A stretch of 64,000 nt of DNA from the NCBI GenBank assembly GCA_963675135.1, contig OY776125.1:41446513-41510512 (forward strand), read 5' to 3'. The notes under the pieces are model-generated. The model worked only from the letters and a program-made list of their open reading frames with translations, was not told the DNA's origin and ran no database searches. The position numbers were made by a program, and so were the translations under genes. Shown piece after piece: positions 22,967 through 37,500 of this stretch (position 1 is its first letter; each line of letters starts with the position of its first letter). This DNA is from Galeopsis tetrahit (Eukaryota > Streptophyta > Magnoliopsida > Lamiales > Lamiaceae).

Positions 22967-23872
22967 TTAAGGGACGGTTGGAATTTCAAGATAGGTTTGA
23001 GGAGTGTATTCACAAAATTTGAGAGATACACGACCAATAAACAATTATGCAGAAACTTAGTACTTAACAAAATCAAAAATAACGATTAGCATTAACATTT
23101 AATCTTATGAGTGATATTTATAGAGAGAATTATGTAGTTGGAGAGAAAAGAAAAATAATCCAGAAGTCTTTCGATCATGCTCCACATAATTAGCCACAAT
23201 GTAGATCATGGGTAATTAGTGGGGAAATTTAATTAAATTAAATTAGGTAATTAAGAAGCTTCCAGAATAATTAAAAATCGCATAATCTGAAAAATAAAAA
23301 ATGTGGGTCAGTAATTAAATAAAATGAAATAAATCCCAATTAATAATTAAATAATTACAACTAATAAAAATAAATTCGAATCAGGCAATGTTGTGCTCAA
23401 AACTGTTACAAACACCTCAACACGGTTTTTACATGAATTTGCTTCATTTGTGTTGCACCATATTTTTTCTTTTTGTGTTATAGCATCTAATTTGTATTGA
23501 TCCATTGTTCCTGTAGAGCACATCGTAGTAGCGAACTCCGTGCCCCATACTTACTTAATGGATTACAAATATATTGATGTTTTTACCAAAGAATCACCTT
23601 TTGAAAACAAGGCATCGTAGTAGTGAACTCCGTGCTCCATAGTTACTCAGTGATATGGTACATCTTTTAGTATGCTAATAACATTCTCATTTTTATGCAT
23701 TTGAGAGGTGTGAGACATGTTTATTTTTGCACTACAAGGTTCTTAGATTCGTAGATATTTTACATAGGAATTATTTAACAAAGTAAGAGATAGATTCAGC
23801 TTATAAAATTTTTACAACCCATGATGTTGTCCCAAATGCTGACGCATTTGTGACAACATCCATCCGAATTTT

Positions 23873-26800
23873 TCAGATAGTGCTCATGCCAAGAGATTTC
23901 CTCAAGATAGAGAATCTCTCATGGTCTAATGCCTTAGTAAAAATGTCAGCATTTTGTTTCTCAGTAGGTATATACTCCAACTTAACAATATTCTTCTCTA
24001 CTAAATCCCTCATAAAATGATGTCTTATGCTAATGTGCTTTGTGAGTGAGTGTTGTACAGGATTCTTAGAAATGTTAATAGCACTAGTATTATCACAAAA
24101 GATTGTAAGTATACCATTCTCAATACCATAGTCATGGAACATCTTGCTCAGCCACAAGAGTTGTGTACAGCAGCTTCCAGCAGCTATATACTCAGATTCT
24201 GCAGTAGATTGTGAAACACAATTCTGCTTCTTGTTGTGCCATGATACAAGATTGTTTCCCATGTAGAAACATCCTCCACTCGTACTCTTTCTATCATCTA
24301 TATCTCCAGCCCAATCAGCATCACTGTAGCCAATCAAAATGTTGTTGGTGTCCTTAGTATACCAGATTCCAAGGTCACTTGTACCTGCAACATACTTGAT
24401 AATCATTTTCACAGCATTCAGGTGAGATTCCTTTGGATTAGCTTGGTACCTAGCACAAACACACACACTGTACATAATATCTGGTCTACTAGAGGTTAAA
24501 TACAGTAAACTACCTATCATGGATCTATAAAGTGTTGGATCAACATCTGTTCCAGCACTGTCTTTGCAAGGTTTCAAAGAAGATCCCATAGGAGTTTTCA
24601 TTGGTTTTGAATTCTCAAGACCAAATCTTTTAACCAAATTCTTAGCATACTTACTCTGGGTGAAGAAAATACCATCACTGCATTGTTTGAATTGAAGACC
24701 TAGAAAATAATTCAAGTCTCCAACCATACTCATTTCAAATGTTGCAGTCATTGCCTCAACAAATTTACTCAACATTTTATCACAAGCAGAACCAAACACA
24801 ATGTCATCAACATATATTTGAGCAATAAGTAAATCTCCTTCAGTGTGCTTAATGAATAAAGTTCTATCTGCCTCTCCTCTAATAAATCCATATTCCAAAA
24901 GAAAGTCAGTAAGCCTACCATACCATGCTCTAGGAGCTTGTTTAAGACCATACAATGCTTTCTTAAGTTTATATACATGATCAGGATACTGTGGATCTTC
25001 AAATCCCTTTGTTCAACATATGCTTCTTCATTTAATATGCCATTTAGAAATGCAGCCTTTACATCCATTTGATGAAGTTTAATATCAATAAAACATGCAA
25101 TAGCTAGCAGTAATCTAATAGATTCTATCCGAGCAACAGGTGCAAAAGTTTCATCAAAATCAACTCCTTCAACTTGGGTGTAACCTTGTGCTACTAACCT
25201 AGCCTTGTTCCTAACAATATTACCAGATTCATTAGTTTTATTCTTGAATATCCACTTTGTTCCAATGACATTAGTATGACTAGGTCTAGGAACAAGTGTC
25301 CACACTTCATTTCTTTCAAACTGACCAAGTTCTTCATGCATATCATTAATCCAGTTTTCATCAGTTAAGGCTTCTTTTTTAGCACTCTTAGGTTCAATTT
25401 CAGATAAATAGCATTCAGCATTTACAACATTACACATAGAAGACATGCACATTGTTCTTACCACATCTACCTTGTTTGATCTTACTCTTCCTCTTGTTTG
25501 CACTCCAACTGTAGCATCGCCTATGATCTGGTCAGAAGGATGACTTTTGCCTATTCTTGAAGAAGGATTTGTTTTGGGGATGTACTGATCATTCTGTGAA
25601 TTTACAGCTGACTGTTCTGTAGATGTTGACCCAGATGTGTTAACATTTGGTGCAACATTTTCAGACTTCAGTGTATTCTCAGAAGTGTCAGTAACTTGTG
25701 ATACATCTTCTTCATCTTTGTCATCTGTAAGACCTTTATCATCATCAAGCACAACGTTAACAGATTCTTGAACAGTGTTAGTTCTAAGGTTATAAACTCT
25801 ATAAGCTTTACTATTTCTAGAATAGCCTAAAAAGAAACCTTTATCACTTTTAGAATCAAACTTATGAAGTTGATCCCTATCATTCAAAATATAACACACG
25901 CAACCAAATACATGAAAATATTTCACATTAGGTTTTCTTTTGTTCAAAATCTCATAAGGTGTTTGATTAGTGCCAGAACGAATAAAAACCCTATTAATAA
26001 TATGGCATGCAGTATTCAATGCTTCTCCCCAAAATTTCTTAGCAAGACATTTGGATGTAAGCATAACTCTAGCCATTTGTTGTAAAGTTCTATTCTTTCT
26101 TTCAACAATTCCATTTTGTTGTGGAGTTTTAGGAGATGAATATTCTTGCAAGATACCCTTTTTATCACAAAAATCATTAAACATGCTGTTTTCAAATTCC
26201 CTACCATGATCAGTTCTAATACGGCCAACTTTCAAGTTAAACACATTTTTGAACCTCTTATAAAGAATTTTAAATGCAGCAAATGCTTCAGATTTGTCTC
26301 TCAAAGACTCTACCTAGGTATATCTAGAAAAATCATCTACCACAACTAAGGAATACCTCTTTCCTCCAATGCTTTCAGTTTCCATAGGACCCATCAAATC
26401 CATGTGCAGTAATTCAAAGCATCGATGTGTAGTACAATGTGACAGCATTTTGTGTGACATTCTTACCTGCTTACCTTTTTGGCATGGTCCACATACAGTG
26501 GTGTTGTGAAACCTAAGTTCTGGAATTCCTTTTACTGCATCTGCTTTGATTAGCTTTTTCATTGCTCTGTAATTTGCATGACCCAATCTTTGATGTCATA
26601 GAACATTTTCATCATGTTTTGATAAGTTACACATATTTGTTCCAATAAGATAGCAATTATCAGCTGACCTAGTACCAGTCATGACACAAACATCATCTTT
26701 ATTAAGAACATAACATGAATCTTTATCAAATTTCACATGCAAATTATCATCACAAAGTTGACTAATGCTAATCAGATTTGCAAGTAATCCATCAACATGT

Positions 26801-27161
26801 TATACATTTTTAAGCTTAGGAAAACCTTCAACATTCAAAGTTCCTTTACCAACAATCTTTCCTTTAGAACCTCCACCATATGTAACACTACCACTATTCA
26901 AGGTCACATAATCAGATAAGAAATCAATACGACCTGTCATATGTCTAGAACAACCACTATCAAAGTACCATAAATCAGGTAGACATGCTTTTAAGGAGGT
27001 ATGAACAACATTACAGGTAGCTTTTGGTTTCCATGCAGATTTCAAAAACTGTTTACCAGGATGTGACAGTTTCTTATGCAGCATTTTCAAGTTTTTCTGT
27101 TCTTCAAACAACTTTATACAGTAAGGACGAATGTGACCAACTTTGAAATAGTAATGACAGA
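23873..27161 (-). pseudogene. Copia-1 pol (protease, integrase, RT, RNase H), broken
   Basis: Order on the - strand: degenerate zinc knuckle CHYYFKVGHIRPYC (second Cys of CCHC is Tyr), protease WYFDSGCSRHMTG with the catalytic Asp present, GAG-pre-integrase with CGPCQKGKQ, integrase HMDLMGP / RTDHGREF / NGIVERKNRT (the D, D, E residues), RT with GTKWIFKNK, LHQMDVKAAFLNG and YVDDIVFG, and RNase H with SDADWAGD, STAESEY and FCDNTSA. Damage: TAA at 26800-26802; two Trp codons turned to stops (TGA 26596-26598, TAG 26314-26316); a small deletion near 25010 that shifts frame between AYVEQ and the following GFEDP-type segment. From 24955 to 23873 the RT/RNase H frame is open for 360 codons. Confidence 0.93.
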
Positions 27162-28765
27162 TGTTGGTCCTTGGTGGAGTATAACACAAGTGTATGGGGG
27201 GGGGGAATGCACTTGTGTATGCAAATTCTTTTCTTTTTGATAAACTGGTCTTATCAGGCAAGTTGTCTCACAACTGGCCTGAGTGTGAACTTTGATAGAT
27301 ACTTGTCCTACTGATTACTATTAAGTGATCAGTTGGCTAAATATCTAAAAGAGTTGCTAAGTGCGAAATGTGGTTGGCCTTTACTCAAAGAAATACTCCA
27401 AGTTGATTTCTGAAAAACACAGTTATCAGGGACTTTGTCCAAAACTGGTTTTCTTAGCTTACTGAGTTTTGCTCTTTAAAAAATGATTGAATATAAGTGC
27501 AATAAAGAGTGCAGTAAGTAAATGGCACACAAGTTTATAGTGGTTCAGAGACTCAAGCTCCTACATCCACTTTCCCTGATTGAACAGGATAATTCCTTCT
27601 CAATGGAATTAGCTTGTTTTATAGTGCCAAGGTGCACTGATCAACAACACTCTCTTAGTGTCTTGATCCCTAGGATAACTTGAGTCCTAGTGCTCAATCT
27701 CTCTGAGTTAAGGCTGTGTTTCACACTAACAGTCCTTAACTCCTCACTTCTACAACAAACACTCTCTTCACTAAATGAGATAAGGTTTGAGGTTTGGTTC
27801 CAACTAATAGAGATATCCTTTACAATAAGAACAGTGTAAAGGCTTAGGATATCTCAATGCTAAGCTAGGATGTTTACAAAGATTGGCTTAGCTGACTTGA
27901 AGTGATTCAGGAAACTTGGAATTCTAGAGAACAGATTGGTTTCCTTTTGAAAGCTTGATGATAGTTTGATAACTTGTAGTTGGATAATGAATTCCTTTGA
28001 TCACTTCTGTATTTATAGACAATTTGAACAACTAACCGTTGGAGGGATTAGCATTTCAAATATGTCTATTTGCAGCACCATTGAAACGGTTATGAGGCTT
28101 GACATCCTTTTATCCACTGTGTAAAAGAGGTCTTCAATGGTTGCTTGAATGAGTGTGTTGACTTCTGACAAATGCGGCTGAGAAGACTTGTGTCAGTTTC
28201 CAATTTTGCACATTGTCCTAGGTTGATTTGTGGAAAACTTTACACACAACCAACGGTCAGATGGGACAAGCTCCCTGAACATTCCTGCTGCAGTTTTAGA
28301 ATGTTCCAACATTCATTCAATGCTTCACTCTTTAATGCTCTAAGTCTTTAATGCTTGGTTCAGGCATGATTGGCAATAAATGCTTCATTGAATGTATCTT
28401 CTGTAAGCTTTTGACATTTAATTCTCTTGATCATTTGTACTTCAACTGCCTAGATCTTTTGCATTTATGAGCACAGCTTCAATATACTAGAACTCTTCAG
28501 CCAGGTTGTCCATTTGGTAAGTTTGTCTTGAATAGATCAGTAACTTTGTCCTATAGACCTATCAAGCTGCCTAACATTCCAGCTTTGGACAACTATCCTG
28601 ATCACTAATATCTCATAACATTTCTGAGATTTTAACTTAAGCATACTATACATCAAGTGTTCTGGGACAACTTGCCTGAACAATACTTTGAGCATATCTC
28701 AACTAATCTGTACATCATCATTCAGGAGTTTTGGTATCTAGATCAAAATCATTTTATTCCCAACA
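27162..28765 (-). repeat. Copia-2 3' LTR
   Basis: 1,604 bp. On the - strand it runs from TGTTGGGAATAAAATG to GGTCCAACA-type end (ACCAAGGACCAACA). A G homopolymer near 27197 differs in length from the other LTR. A conserved TATTTATAGACAATTTG near 28010 occurs in both. Confidence 0.95.
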
Positions 28766-28779
28766 ATTTCCCCCTTTTT
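28766..28779 (-). other. Copia-2 polypurine tract
   Basis: AAAAAGGGGGAAAT on the - strand, immediately 5' of the 3' LTR. The same tract recurs beside the LTR at 61737-63538, showing that the two elements are related. The stretch 28780-29076 upstream of it is non-coding. Confidence 0.85.
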
Positions 28780-29076
28780 GATGATGCCAAAACCTATTAC
28801 AAAGGAACCTTGACTTATACTCAATATTACCTTCAGGGAGAGTGAACTGGTCAACTTGCCTGAAAGAAACTGTTAGTACAATAAATCAAGTAATATTTGT
28901 CATGTTAGGTTAGTTGAGATAATGAGTTGTTATCTCTTGATAGAAAATCATTGGTCCTTTTATATATCATGGAGCATTACAGATCAGAAAATTAAAAGGA
29001 CATACTAACTGATACAAGAATAACAACATCATCAGCAAACATAAAAACAAGAGTAGGGAAGGGATAAACTTATTCA

Positions 29077-32000
29077 TCAGAGAGTTCCATCATCTTGGGG
29101 AGCAATGCCATATTGAGCCCAGACCCTCTTCTTCAGCTCCCAAACATCCTTGTTGGAGCCTCTAGGGCCTATCTTCATCTTCTCCATCTTCATGATGTTG
29201 ATGAACTCCTCCAGAATCTTCCCTTCATCAATCAAGTTCCCATTGAACTTAGGAGGCATGTACAGAATTGGACCAGGGGCCTTGAACTCCACTCTAGCAA
29301 TATCAGCTGCTGCAAACAGCTTTTGGTAGAGGTCCCTATGATTCTCAAACATGAACTGGACAAAGACTTCATCTACATCTTCTCCAAGCCACTTCCCTAT
29401 GACATAGAAGTCATATACAAAGCTTCTCTTGGCCTCCTCCCATGCATCATTCAGTGAGATTGGAACCCACTTATCATGGTGAGGGTATTGAGTGTCCCAT
29501 CTTTGTAGCATTTTAGGTTTGAGTCTTCTGTATGAGGCTCTCCTTCTTGGGGCTTTGAAATTTGCCCTTCTTTCATCCCTTGCCTTGTTGGCCTCAACCA
29601 ATTGCTCCATCCTCTCTTTAGCTCTCTGAAGAGCTAGCTTCTCTTGGGTTTCTGGATCTTTTCCAAAACCTTCTTCAAACAATTTAGAGGGGTCATCAGC
29701 AAGTTTGGGCACACCAACTTCAGGCATTCTGTCCTGTCCTTCCTCTTCCACTTCTTCTTCTTCAATAACAGGCATTTGAGCTGCTTTCTTCATTTTCTTG
29801 GATTTCCTTGCTGGAATAGATTCTTCAGATTGAAATTCTGAAGGCAAAGTCAGGCTGGTTGGGAATTCATTGAAGGTTTCCAGTTTCTTCCTCTTTCTTT
29901 CAGATGACCTTGTCACCTTCCCCCTTACTTCAGCAATCTTCTCTTTAGGTTCAAGTCCTGTAGACTCACCACCTGGCCTTTGAACCTTTCTTGCCTGACC
30001 TTCCATAGCTGACATCATGGACTCCTTGACAGCTATTTGAATCTGCTCTTCCTCAGTTAAATCTTCAACATTCATTGGGCCTTTGCCTTTCCCAATGTCT
30101 TCTACTGCTTCCTCCTCAACTTCAGGGACCTTCTCTTTTCCCTTGGATTCACCAATCACCAAGGTTCCCTTTGCCCTTGCTCTCTCTCTTTCCCCCTTTT
30201 TGGCATTATCAAAACACTGGGGCTTCAATTCACTCATAGTTACAGAGAGATGTGAGTGGGAATGAGTGAGGGATTTCAACTCCTGCAGTAGGTAAACATT
30301 CTCATCATGAATGTTTTACATTTTATCATCTGCCATGCTCAAAAAGGTGTGAACAGGCTTCATCTTTTGGGAAACTATGGCATCCAATGTGGCTTTCAGT
30401 GATTGATCAAGTTTGGCCTGAAGTTGTTCAGTGAGATTGGCCACAACTTGATCAGACACTTTGGCCATGAGTTCAACAGTGAACTTTTCAGCAGCTTCCT
30501 TCACCATAGCAGCTTTCAACTCTTCTGCCTTCTTTCTCTGTGCTGCTGTCCTCTGCCTTAAAGCATCCTTGATTGTCTTTCTTAATGCTTTCACATTGTG
30601 CTTGTACAAAGTTTTGAGACCCTGCTGCTCTTTCTTCACAGATCTAGTGAATTTACCCATAGCATCTTTAGCTTTTGTTACTTCAGTTGAAACTGTTTGC
30701 AGTCCAGTTTCAACTCCACAAAGTCTTGCATCAAGAGTAGGCAAGATCACTTCTTCTGACCCTGTGAGCCTCATTTCCACAGAGGCTAGAGTCTTGCCTT
30801 GGCCATCTAGGGTATCAACAGTGGTTGCATGAGCCTTCTCAACTTCCCTGACCAGTGTGTCCAACTTCTCTGACTGCTCTTCAATGATGGATGCAGTCTG
30901 AGTAGCCATCTGAAAGTGAGCCTCAGAGGTGTTGGCTTGTTCAAAGTAGATCTGGTTAAGTGTGGACACATTTGCTGATACTGCTTCAAGATCAGTGTCA
31001 GCATCAACTGGTATATCTGTCAGGGAGGCATCTGCAAAAATCTGCTCAAGAGTGACAGCAACTGAATCTGCAAAACTGATAGTGTTAGTAAAAACTCCCT
31101 CATCACCCTCTATTTCTTTTTCTCCCATAAGGTCTGATACATCAGCACCTTTTCTCTCATTTTCAACTTTATTCTTTTCTTCTTCTTTTTCAAGAGATAA
31201 ACTCACATTCACTGGAGAATCAGGCCTCCTTTCACCAAGGGATTCATCAAGTTCAGATTTGACTTGAAAAATAGCCTGACTCTCATATTGGGCTGCACCC
31301 AATATTTCTACTTCCTCACCCTCTATTTGTGGTGCACTCAAGGAACCAGTGATCACACACTCCTCACAATTATCTCCCTCTGATTTTTCAGTACTTTCAG
31401 CCTTTTCAACTCCTTCAATTTCTAAACCTGACACCTCTATATCCTCAACAGGATCCACAGGGGGCAGTTGTTGGGAGATCACAGTGCTTGGGCATCCCAA
31501 GTCCACTGAGTCATCCTGAATGACTAAAGGCTGGTCAATGTCCAACTTGCCTGACATTGATGAGGCTTTAGCCAAACCAGCTTCTCCTATGGAAGTCTCA
31601 GCATTGTCAAGCTGTGCCTCAGGTTCAAAAGAACCATCCTTGGCCAATGCATCTTGGACTGAGTCACCATCTTTGGTCAACTCCTCTGAATGATCAGAGT
31701 CCTTCACAGAATGAAAAGTCAAGTAATGTACCTGAGCTGAGTTGATACCAGGGGGATTGGGATTTGTGTGATCATCATCATCATCATCATCATCAGATGG
31801 GCTGTCAGGATGCTTGATTCCTTGTGCTATCCTCTCTCTTTCTGCAAGCACCTTTTCATGAACAATGGTGCAAAATAGGGCCTCAGTGGTTAAAACACTG
31901 GTCTTCTTCACATTTGCAAAATGCAACAGCCTATTTTCCTCAACCTGCCACCAGTTGGCACCCTTATCCTGAATAGCCTGAGCTATTTCCACAATAGTTC

Positions 32001-33858
32001 TATCTTTGATCTCAACAAGTGCTCTGAGATCATAGAATTGTTGTTGCAGCCTGGGATAATCCTTCAATCCTGGATATAATTCATCCACATTGGCTCTTGC
32101 AATCTGTCTCAACATCCCCTCATAGGTATATTCTTCACCACTATCATCTCCAGAAGAGTTGGATTCAGGAGGGTTGGAATGGGATTCAAGTAAGCTTGGC
32201 TGGGATTCAGGTAGGTTGGGTTCAGAAGGGTTGGGGTCAGGAGAGGTCAAAGCAAGTTGGGATTCAGGTGCTTTTGAGAGCATTGTGCCTGAGGAGGTAA
32301 TTGGAATGGCTGGAATGGGTGGGAAAACAACTTGATCACCTTCTTGAAGAGCAGTTTCAAGAAGTTTGGTATATGAGAGAAGTCTTGGATCAAGTGGGGA
32401 AAAGGGTCTATCTTCAAGATTGACCAAATCTGCCAGCACATCAATACCTGATCTATCAGGTGCACCTTCAGGGGAGTACACCTTCTTGGCAATGATTGGT
32501 GCATCTTCAGGAGTCTTGCACTCCTCTTCTTCTTGCCTTGGAGATATTCTTCTAGATTGAATATCAGGAGAGTTGGCTTCAGGGCTGTTGGGTTTTGACT
32601 TGGATTTGGAGTTAGACTTGCTTGCCTGTCTAATCTCCTTGAAGAACTCTTTCTTCTTCTTTTCTTCCTCCATCAACCTCTGCTTCTCAGAAGTCTTGAT
32701 TATTCTTCTTTTTCTTTCATACCTTGTTGGCTGGTCAAGGTCTCTGAATTCAGTTATGCTTTCAGGCTGTAAGGGGACAACCTCTCTGACTTCTTCACCT
32801 TCTTCAGGAGGGTTGACTCCTTCCTCAGCAACCTTCTCTATTTCCTCAGAAGTGGCTCCTCCACTTCTTGACTGACTTTCTGGGGAAGATTCATGCAAAA
32901 TCTTCTTCATCTTCTTCATCTTTGGTTGAGCTTTTGGTGGCTGGGCTTTCCTCTTTCTTGGAGAGGCTCTTGTTGCTGGTACAATTGTGATGGCCTTCTT
33001 AGAAACTGCATCCTGCTTCCTTTTCTCTGTCTTAGAAGACAGCTTCCTAAACATCACCTTTTGTGCAGGAAAGGGTTTTGGCTTTGCTTGGAGGTGTGTG
33101 TAGTGAGCAAATCTTTCCAAGAGCAGGCTGGCTCTTGTGCAGAACTAGAGTTTTCCTTCAACCACCACCTTGTGGTGCTTCACTTCTTTAAACTTAAATT
33201 TTTCATTCATCATTTTGTCAAGAATGAATTTCTTCCAGTTGAACTTGACTCTCTTCTCAGCAGAGTCAATCACAGCAGCCATCACTCTCAATTTAGGCAT
33301 ACTGATTTGTTCAACACTCCCTGAGTGGCTCAACAGGCTCTTTACAACACAATCAAACAAATGCCTAAACACTGGCTTTAAAGTGTTTTTGTTTTGAGCA
33401 CTCACAACCTTTTTAGGTTCTATCATCCAAGAATAATAGAACTCCTGATCATCTTCTTCCTTGTACATTTCTGGATTCATACGTTCAGAAGGTAGCCCAA
33501 AGCTAGCTTCTAAATCCTCTGCAGTGAAGATGGTTGTGTGTTGAGTTTCTTCTTCTTCATCTTCCTCAGCATATGTGAGCTTTGTGCACACATCCCCCTT
33601 CTTGCCCTTCCACCTGAGATAGGCAAAGAATTCTGCCATAAATGGATTCAGGCAGGAATCAGGCTTGGTGCCTAGGAATTTTTCTAGCCCTGCCTCCCTC
33701 AGCCATTGGAGGACTTGTTGAACTTCTGAGTCTGGGCTATCAAAGGCTACCAGCTTTTCAAACCAAAGGGAATTTGGGTTGCTAAGATAAGAGAAATCAA
33801 TGTCCAAGGAGGAATCATTGAAGTCTACAAGCTCTTCTCTTTTGATCTTAGGTGCCAT
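29077..33858 (-). pseudogene. Copia-2 third ORF region, one frame with two in-frame stops
   Basis: Three open stretches (237, 934 and 400 codons from 33858, 33120 and 30279) lie in exactly the same frame, separated by a TAG at 33145-33147 and a TAA at 30316-30318. The first holds FMAEFFAYLRWKGKKGDV and FTAEDLEASFGLP, resembling the domain in the Copia-1 third ORF. The second is very rich in Ser, Pro and Glu (many SPE motifs), has a D-run near 31780, and ends in a long helical, coiled-coil-like segment (about its last 170 residues). The third is Lys/Glu-rich. No signal peptide or membrane helix is visible. It occupies the place of the Sirevirus envelope-like ORF; the function is unknown. Either two nonsense mutations or stop readthrough could explain the structure; I favour mutation. 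Confidence 0.8.
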
Positions 33859-34532
33859 GGATAATATGAGAGATAGAAAGTTTTTCGGAGAAAGATTGCA
33901 GGTTTAGAGGTTTTGAGACTTCAAAGGTTTTGGGAATTATGAGTGCGTAAGGATGGTGGTGAAAATTGAGAGGTTTATATATGGAAGGAATTTATTAACC
34001 GTTGGTTAATGGAATGTAACAGTGGGTAATTTGAAAAACCGTTTGAATATAGTGAGGTAGTGGACTTTCAATGGTTCGATGGAGTTTTGAATGTAATTTA
34101 ATGGTTTGGATGAAGGCTCAATAATTCATGCAATCTTATTAAGATTTCTGCATTAAATGCTGATTTGCCTTTTTGGGGGTAAAAATCTTTATAGCACACT
34201 CCATCCTAAAATGGCCTACTCTTAGACCAAGAAACCTCTTAAATGTCTAATCAATGCTAAAAATAGCAATAATTATCCAATTAACTAGGACAAACATCCT
34301 GAGATGTGCTTTGGTTTCTGTGTGGACCAAATTGCCTGATTGCTTTGCCTGAGTGGGTCCCAAAGTTGCTGACTGGGTCCCACTTGGACAAATCCCCTGA
34401 CCAACATTGTTGAGCATTATAGGGACAACCTTGCTGAGTTTCCCTCTTTGGCTGACAGCTTCAGTGAGGTTGGCCAACTTTGCTAAAGTTCAACTTTGAT
34501 GAACTTCCCCCTTCATATGAGCTTTACTTTCC
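33859..34532 (-). other. Spacer between Copia-2 pol and third ORF
   Basis: Non-coding, with the likely leader of the third ORF. Several TTGCCTGA and TTGCTGA motifs recur at 34330-34480. The 76-codon frame at 34247-34477 has no support. Confidence 0.5.
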
Positions 34533-37500
34533 TCATTTTTCCATCTTGCCTGGATCAAGTAACCCTAATTCAGCTGACAATTCCAAGAACCTTGCTTCAG
34601 CTAGAGGCTTGGTCAGAATATCAGCTTTTTGCTTATCAGTGTGAATTTTGACAAGCTTGATATCTTTCTTCTCCACATGATCCCTTATGAAATGATGCTT
34701 GATGTCCACATGCTTGCATCTGGTGTGGAGTACTGGATTCTGTGAGATGGCAATTGCACTGTTGTTGTCACAGAATATTGGCACTTCATTAGAGATGACT
34801 TTGTAATCTCTCAATTGTTGCCTGAGCCAAAGTATCTGAGCACAGCAACTTCCAGCTGCTACATACTCAGCTTCAGTTGTTGAAGTTGCAACTGTATTTT
34901 GCTTCTTGGAAAACCATGAGATAAGCTTGTTCCCCAAGAATTGACATGTTCTAGAGGTGGATTTTCTGTCAATTCTACATCCTCCATAATCAGCATCTGA
35001 GTATCCAGTGAGCTCAATATTGTCATCAGCTGGATACCACAATCCAAGATTCTCAGATCCCTTGAGATATCTTAGAATTCTCTTGGCAGCATCAAGATGG
35101 CTCTTCTTTGGATTGGCTTGAAATCTTGCACATACTCCAACTGCAAATGTGATGTCAGGCCTGCTTGCAGTGAGATATAGCAAAGATCCTATGATTCCTC
35201 TGTAATTAGTGGAGTTTGTTGACTCTCCACCTTCATCAGGATCCATCTTCCAGTTAGTATTCATAGGAATTCTGACTGGCTTGCTTGATGCACATCCAAA
35301 TTTTTTGATCATGTCCCTTGTGTACTTGGCCTGATTGATGAATATTCCCTTCTTTGATTGAGTGACCTGAAGTCCTAAGAAGAAATTCATCAATCCCATC
35401 ATGGACATCTCAAACTTGCTTTGCATGAGTTTGGAGAACTTCTCACATAGCTTCTCATTTGGAGATCCAAATATAATGTCATCCACATAGATTTGGACTA
35501 ACAAAATATCATCTCCTTCACAGATTCTGAACAAGGTTCTGTCAACAGTGCCTTTGACAAAACCATGATCTAGAAGAAACTGTGATAATGTGTCATACCA
35601 AGCTCTTGGAGCTTGTTTTAAGCCATAGAGGGCTCTCTTCAATCTGTACACCTTGTCTCCTTCTTCAAATCCTGGAGGCTGTTCCACATACACTTCTTCT
35701 TTGAGCACCCCATTGAGAAATGCACTCTTCACATCCATTTGATACACCTTGAATCTCATGTGAGCTGCATATGCTAGGAAGAGTCTGATTGCCTCAAGTC
35801 TTGCCACTGGAGCAAAAGTCTCATCATAATCAATTCCTTCAGATTGACAATATCCTTTGGCCACCAGTCTTGCTTTGTTTCTCACAATGATGTCATTTTC
35901 ATTTTTCTTGTTTTTGAACACCCATTTAGTTCCAATGACATCTTGATGAGTTGGCCTGTCTACCAGCTCCCATACTTCATTTCTGGTAAACTGATTCAGC
36001 TCTTCTTGCATGGCTATGATCCAGTTGGTGTCTTGTAGTGCTTCCTCAATGTCTTTAGGTTCCTGTTCTGAAAGAAAACAACAAAACAGAGCACTTTCTC
36101 CATGAAATCTTCTAGTTTTGATCCCTTCACTTGGATTACCAAGTATCAGGCTAGGTGGGTGGTCTTGCAACCAAGTCCTTCTAGACCTGATCCTTTCAGG
36201 AGGATTGTCCTCATCTGAAGTTGGATCACTAGATTCATTAAATTCAGGAAAGTTAATTGAAGGATCAAGTTCAGGATCATATTCAGGGGTGTTGTCCTCA
36301 TTGTCAGATAAGTTGACATTTTCATTGGTTCCCCCTTGAATAGTGGATCCATTAACTACCTCAGCATTGCCTGCTTCTTCATTGGTAGTTGTTACCTGTT
36401 TTTGAACTGGGATGGGGTCAGTCAGTTCAATTTCTCCTTCAGGTTGGTTGTCTACTGGTTGATTGCTATCAGGTAGGTTGTCCAGTTTTTGATTTTCATG
36501 AAGTTCAGGCTGGGTAACATCCACAAACACTGTTTCCTTGCCTTGAAGCCTTAATCTGGTTGTTCTTTGTGTTATCTCATCAATATTCAGGTTTATATCC
36601 CTGAACTCATTAATAGATTCATTAAACACAACATGAGGTGTTTCTTCCACAATAAGAGTTTTGCAATTGTAAACTCTGTAAGCCTTGCTGATTTGTGAAT
36701 ATCCAACAAATATTCCTTCATCAGCTTTGCTATCAAAAGCTTTCAATTGCTCTTTCTCATTATTATGGATGAAACACTTACAACCAAATATATGAAAATA
36801 AGCAACAGTGGGCAATCTACCTTTCCATATTTGATATGGGGTTTTACCTTGTCCTTTGGTGATTAAGGACCTGTTTTGAGTGTGACATGCAGTGCTAATG
36901 GCTTCAGCCCAGAACCTTTTAGGCAATTTAGATTCAGCAATCAAGGTTCTTGCTGCCTCCTTCAAGGTCCTGTTCCTTCTTTCAGCAACCCCATTTTGTT
37001 GAGGTGTTCTTGCTGCTGAAGTTTCATGAGTGATGCCATTTTTGCTGCAATACTCATTGATGTATGAGTTAATGAACTCAGTGCCTTTGTCAGATCTGAT
37101 TTTGACAATGCTTAGGCCCTTTTCATTGCTCAATCTCATCATCAATTCAGGTAGTTTGACTTGGGTCTCCTTTTTGTTCAGCAAGAATACTACCCAAGTG
37201 TACCTGGAAAAATCATCAAAAATAACTAAAGCATATTTTCTTCCATTTATACTTACTGGGATTATTGGCCCAAATAAATCCATATGCAGTAGTTGAAGAA
37301 CTCTCTCAGTTGAGATGACAGGTTTTCCTTTGAATGAGGCTTTGATCTGCTTTCCTTCCTGACATGGCTGGCATATATGTTCTTTGGTGAACACTTGATT
37401 TGGCAGCCCTTTAACTAGAGAGTTTCTTGCAATCTTGTTGATGGTTTTGAAGTTCAGGTGATTCAGTCTCTTGTGCCATAGCCAACTTTGCTCATTTGTG

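Noticed and set aside
26800..27261. A 153-codon ORF starting inside the Copia-2 LTR
   Set aside because: Its first 33 codons are LTR sequence; the true reading frame comes from Copia-1 gag across the insertion point.
29095..33397. Plus-strand ORFs opposite the Copia-2 third ORF
   Set aside because: Antisense shadows of a Glu/Ser/Lys-rich coding frame, giving Phe/Leu/Ser-rich translations.
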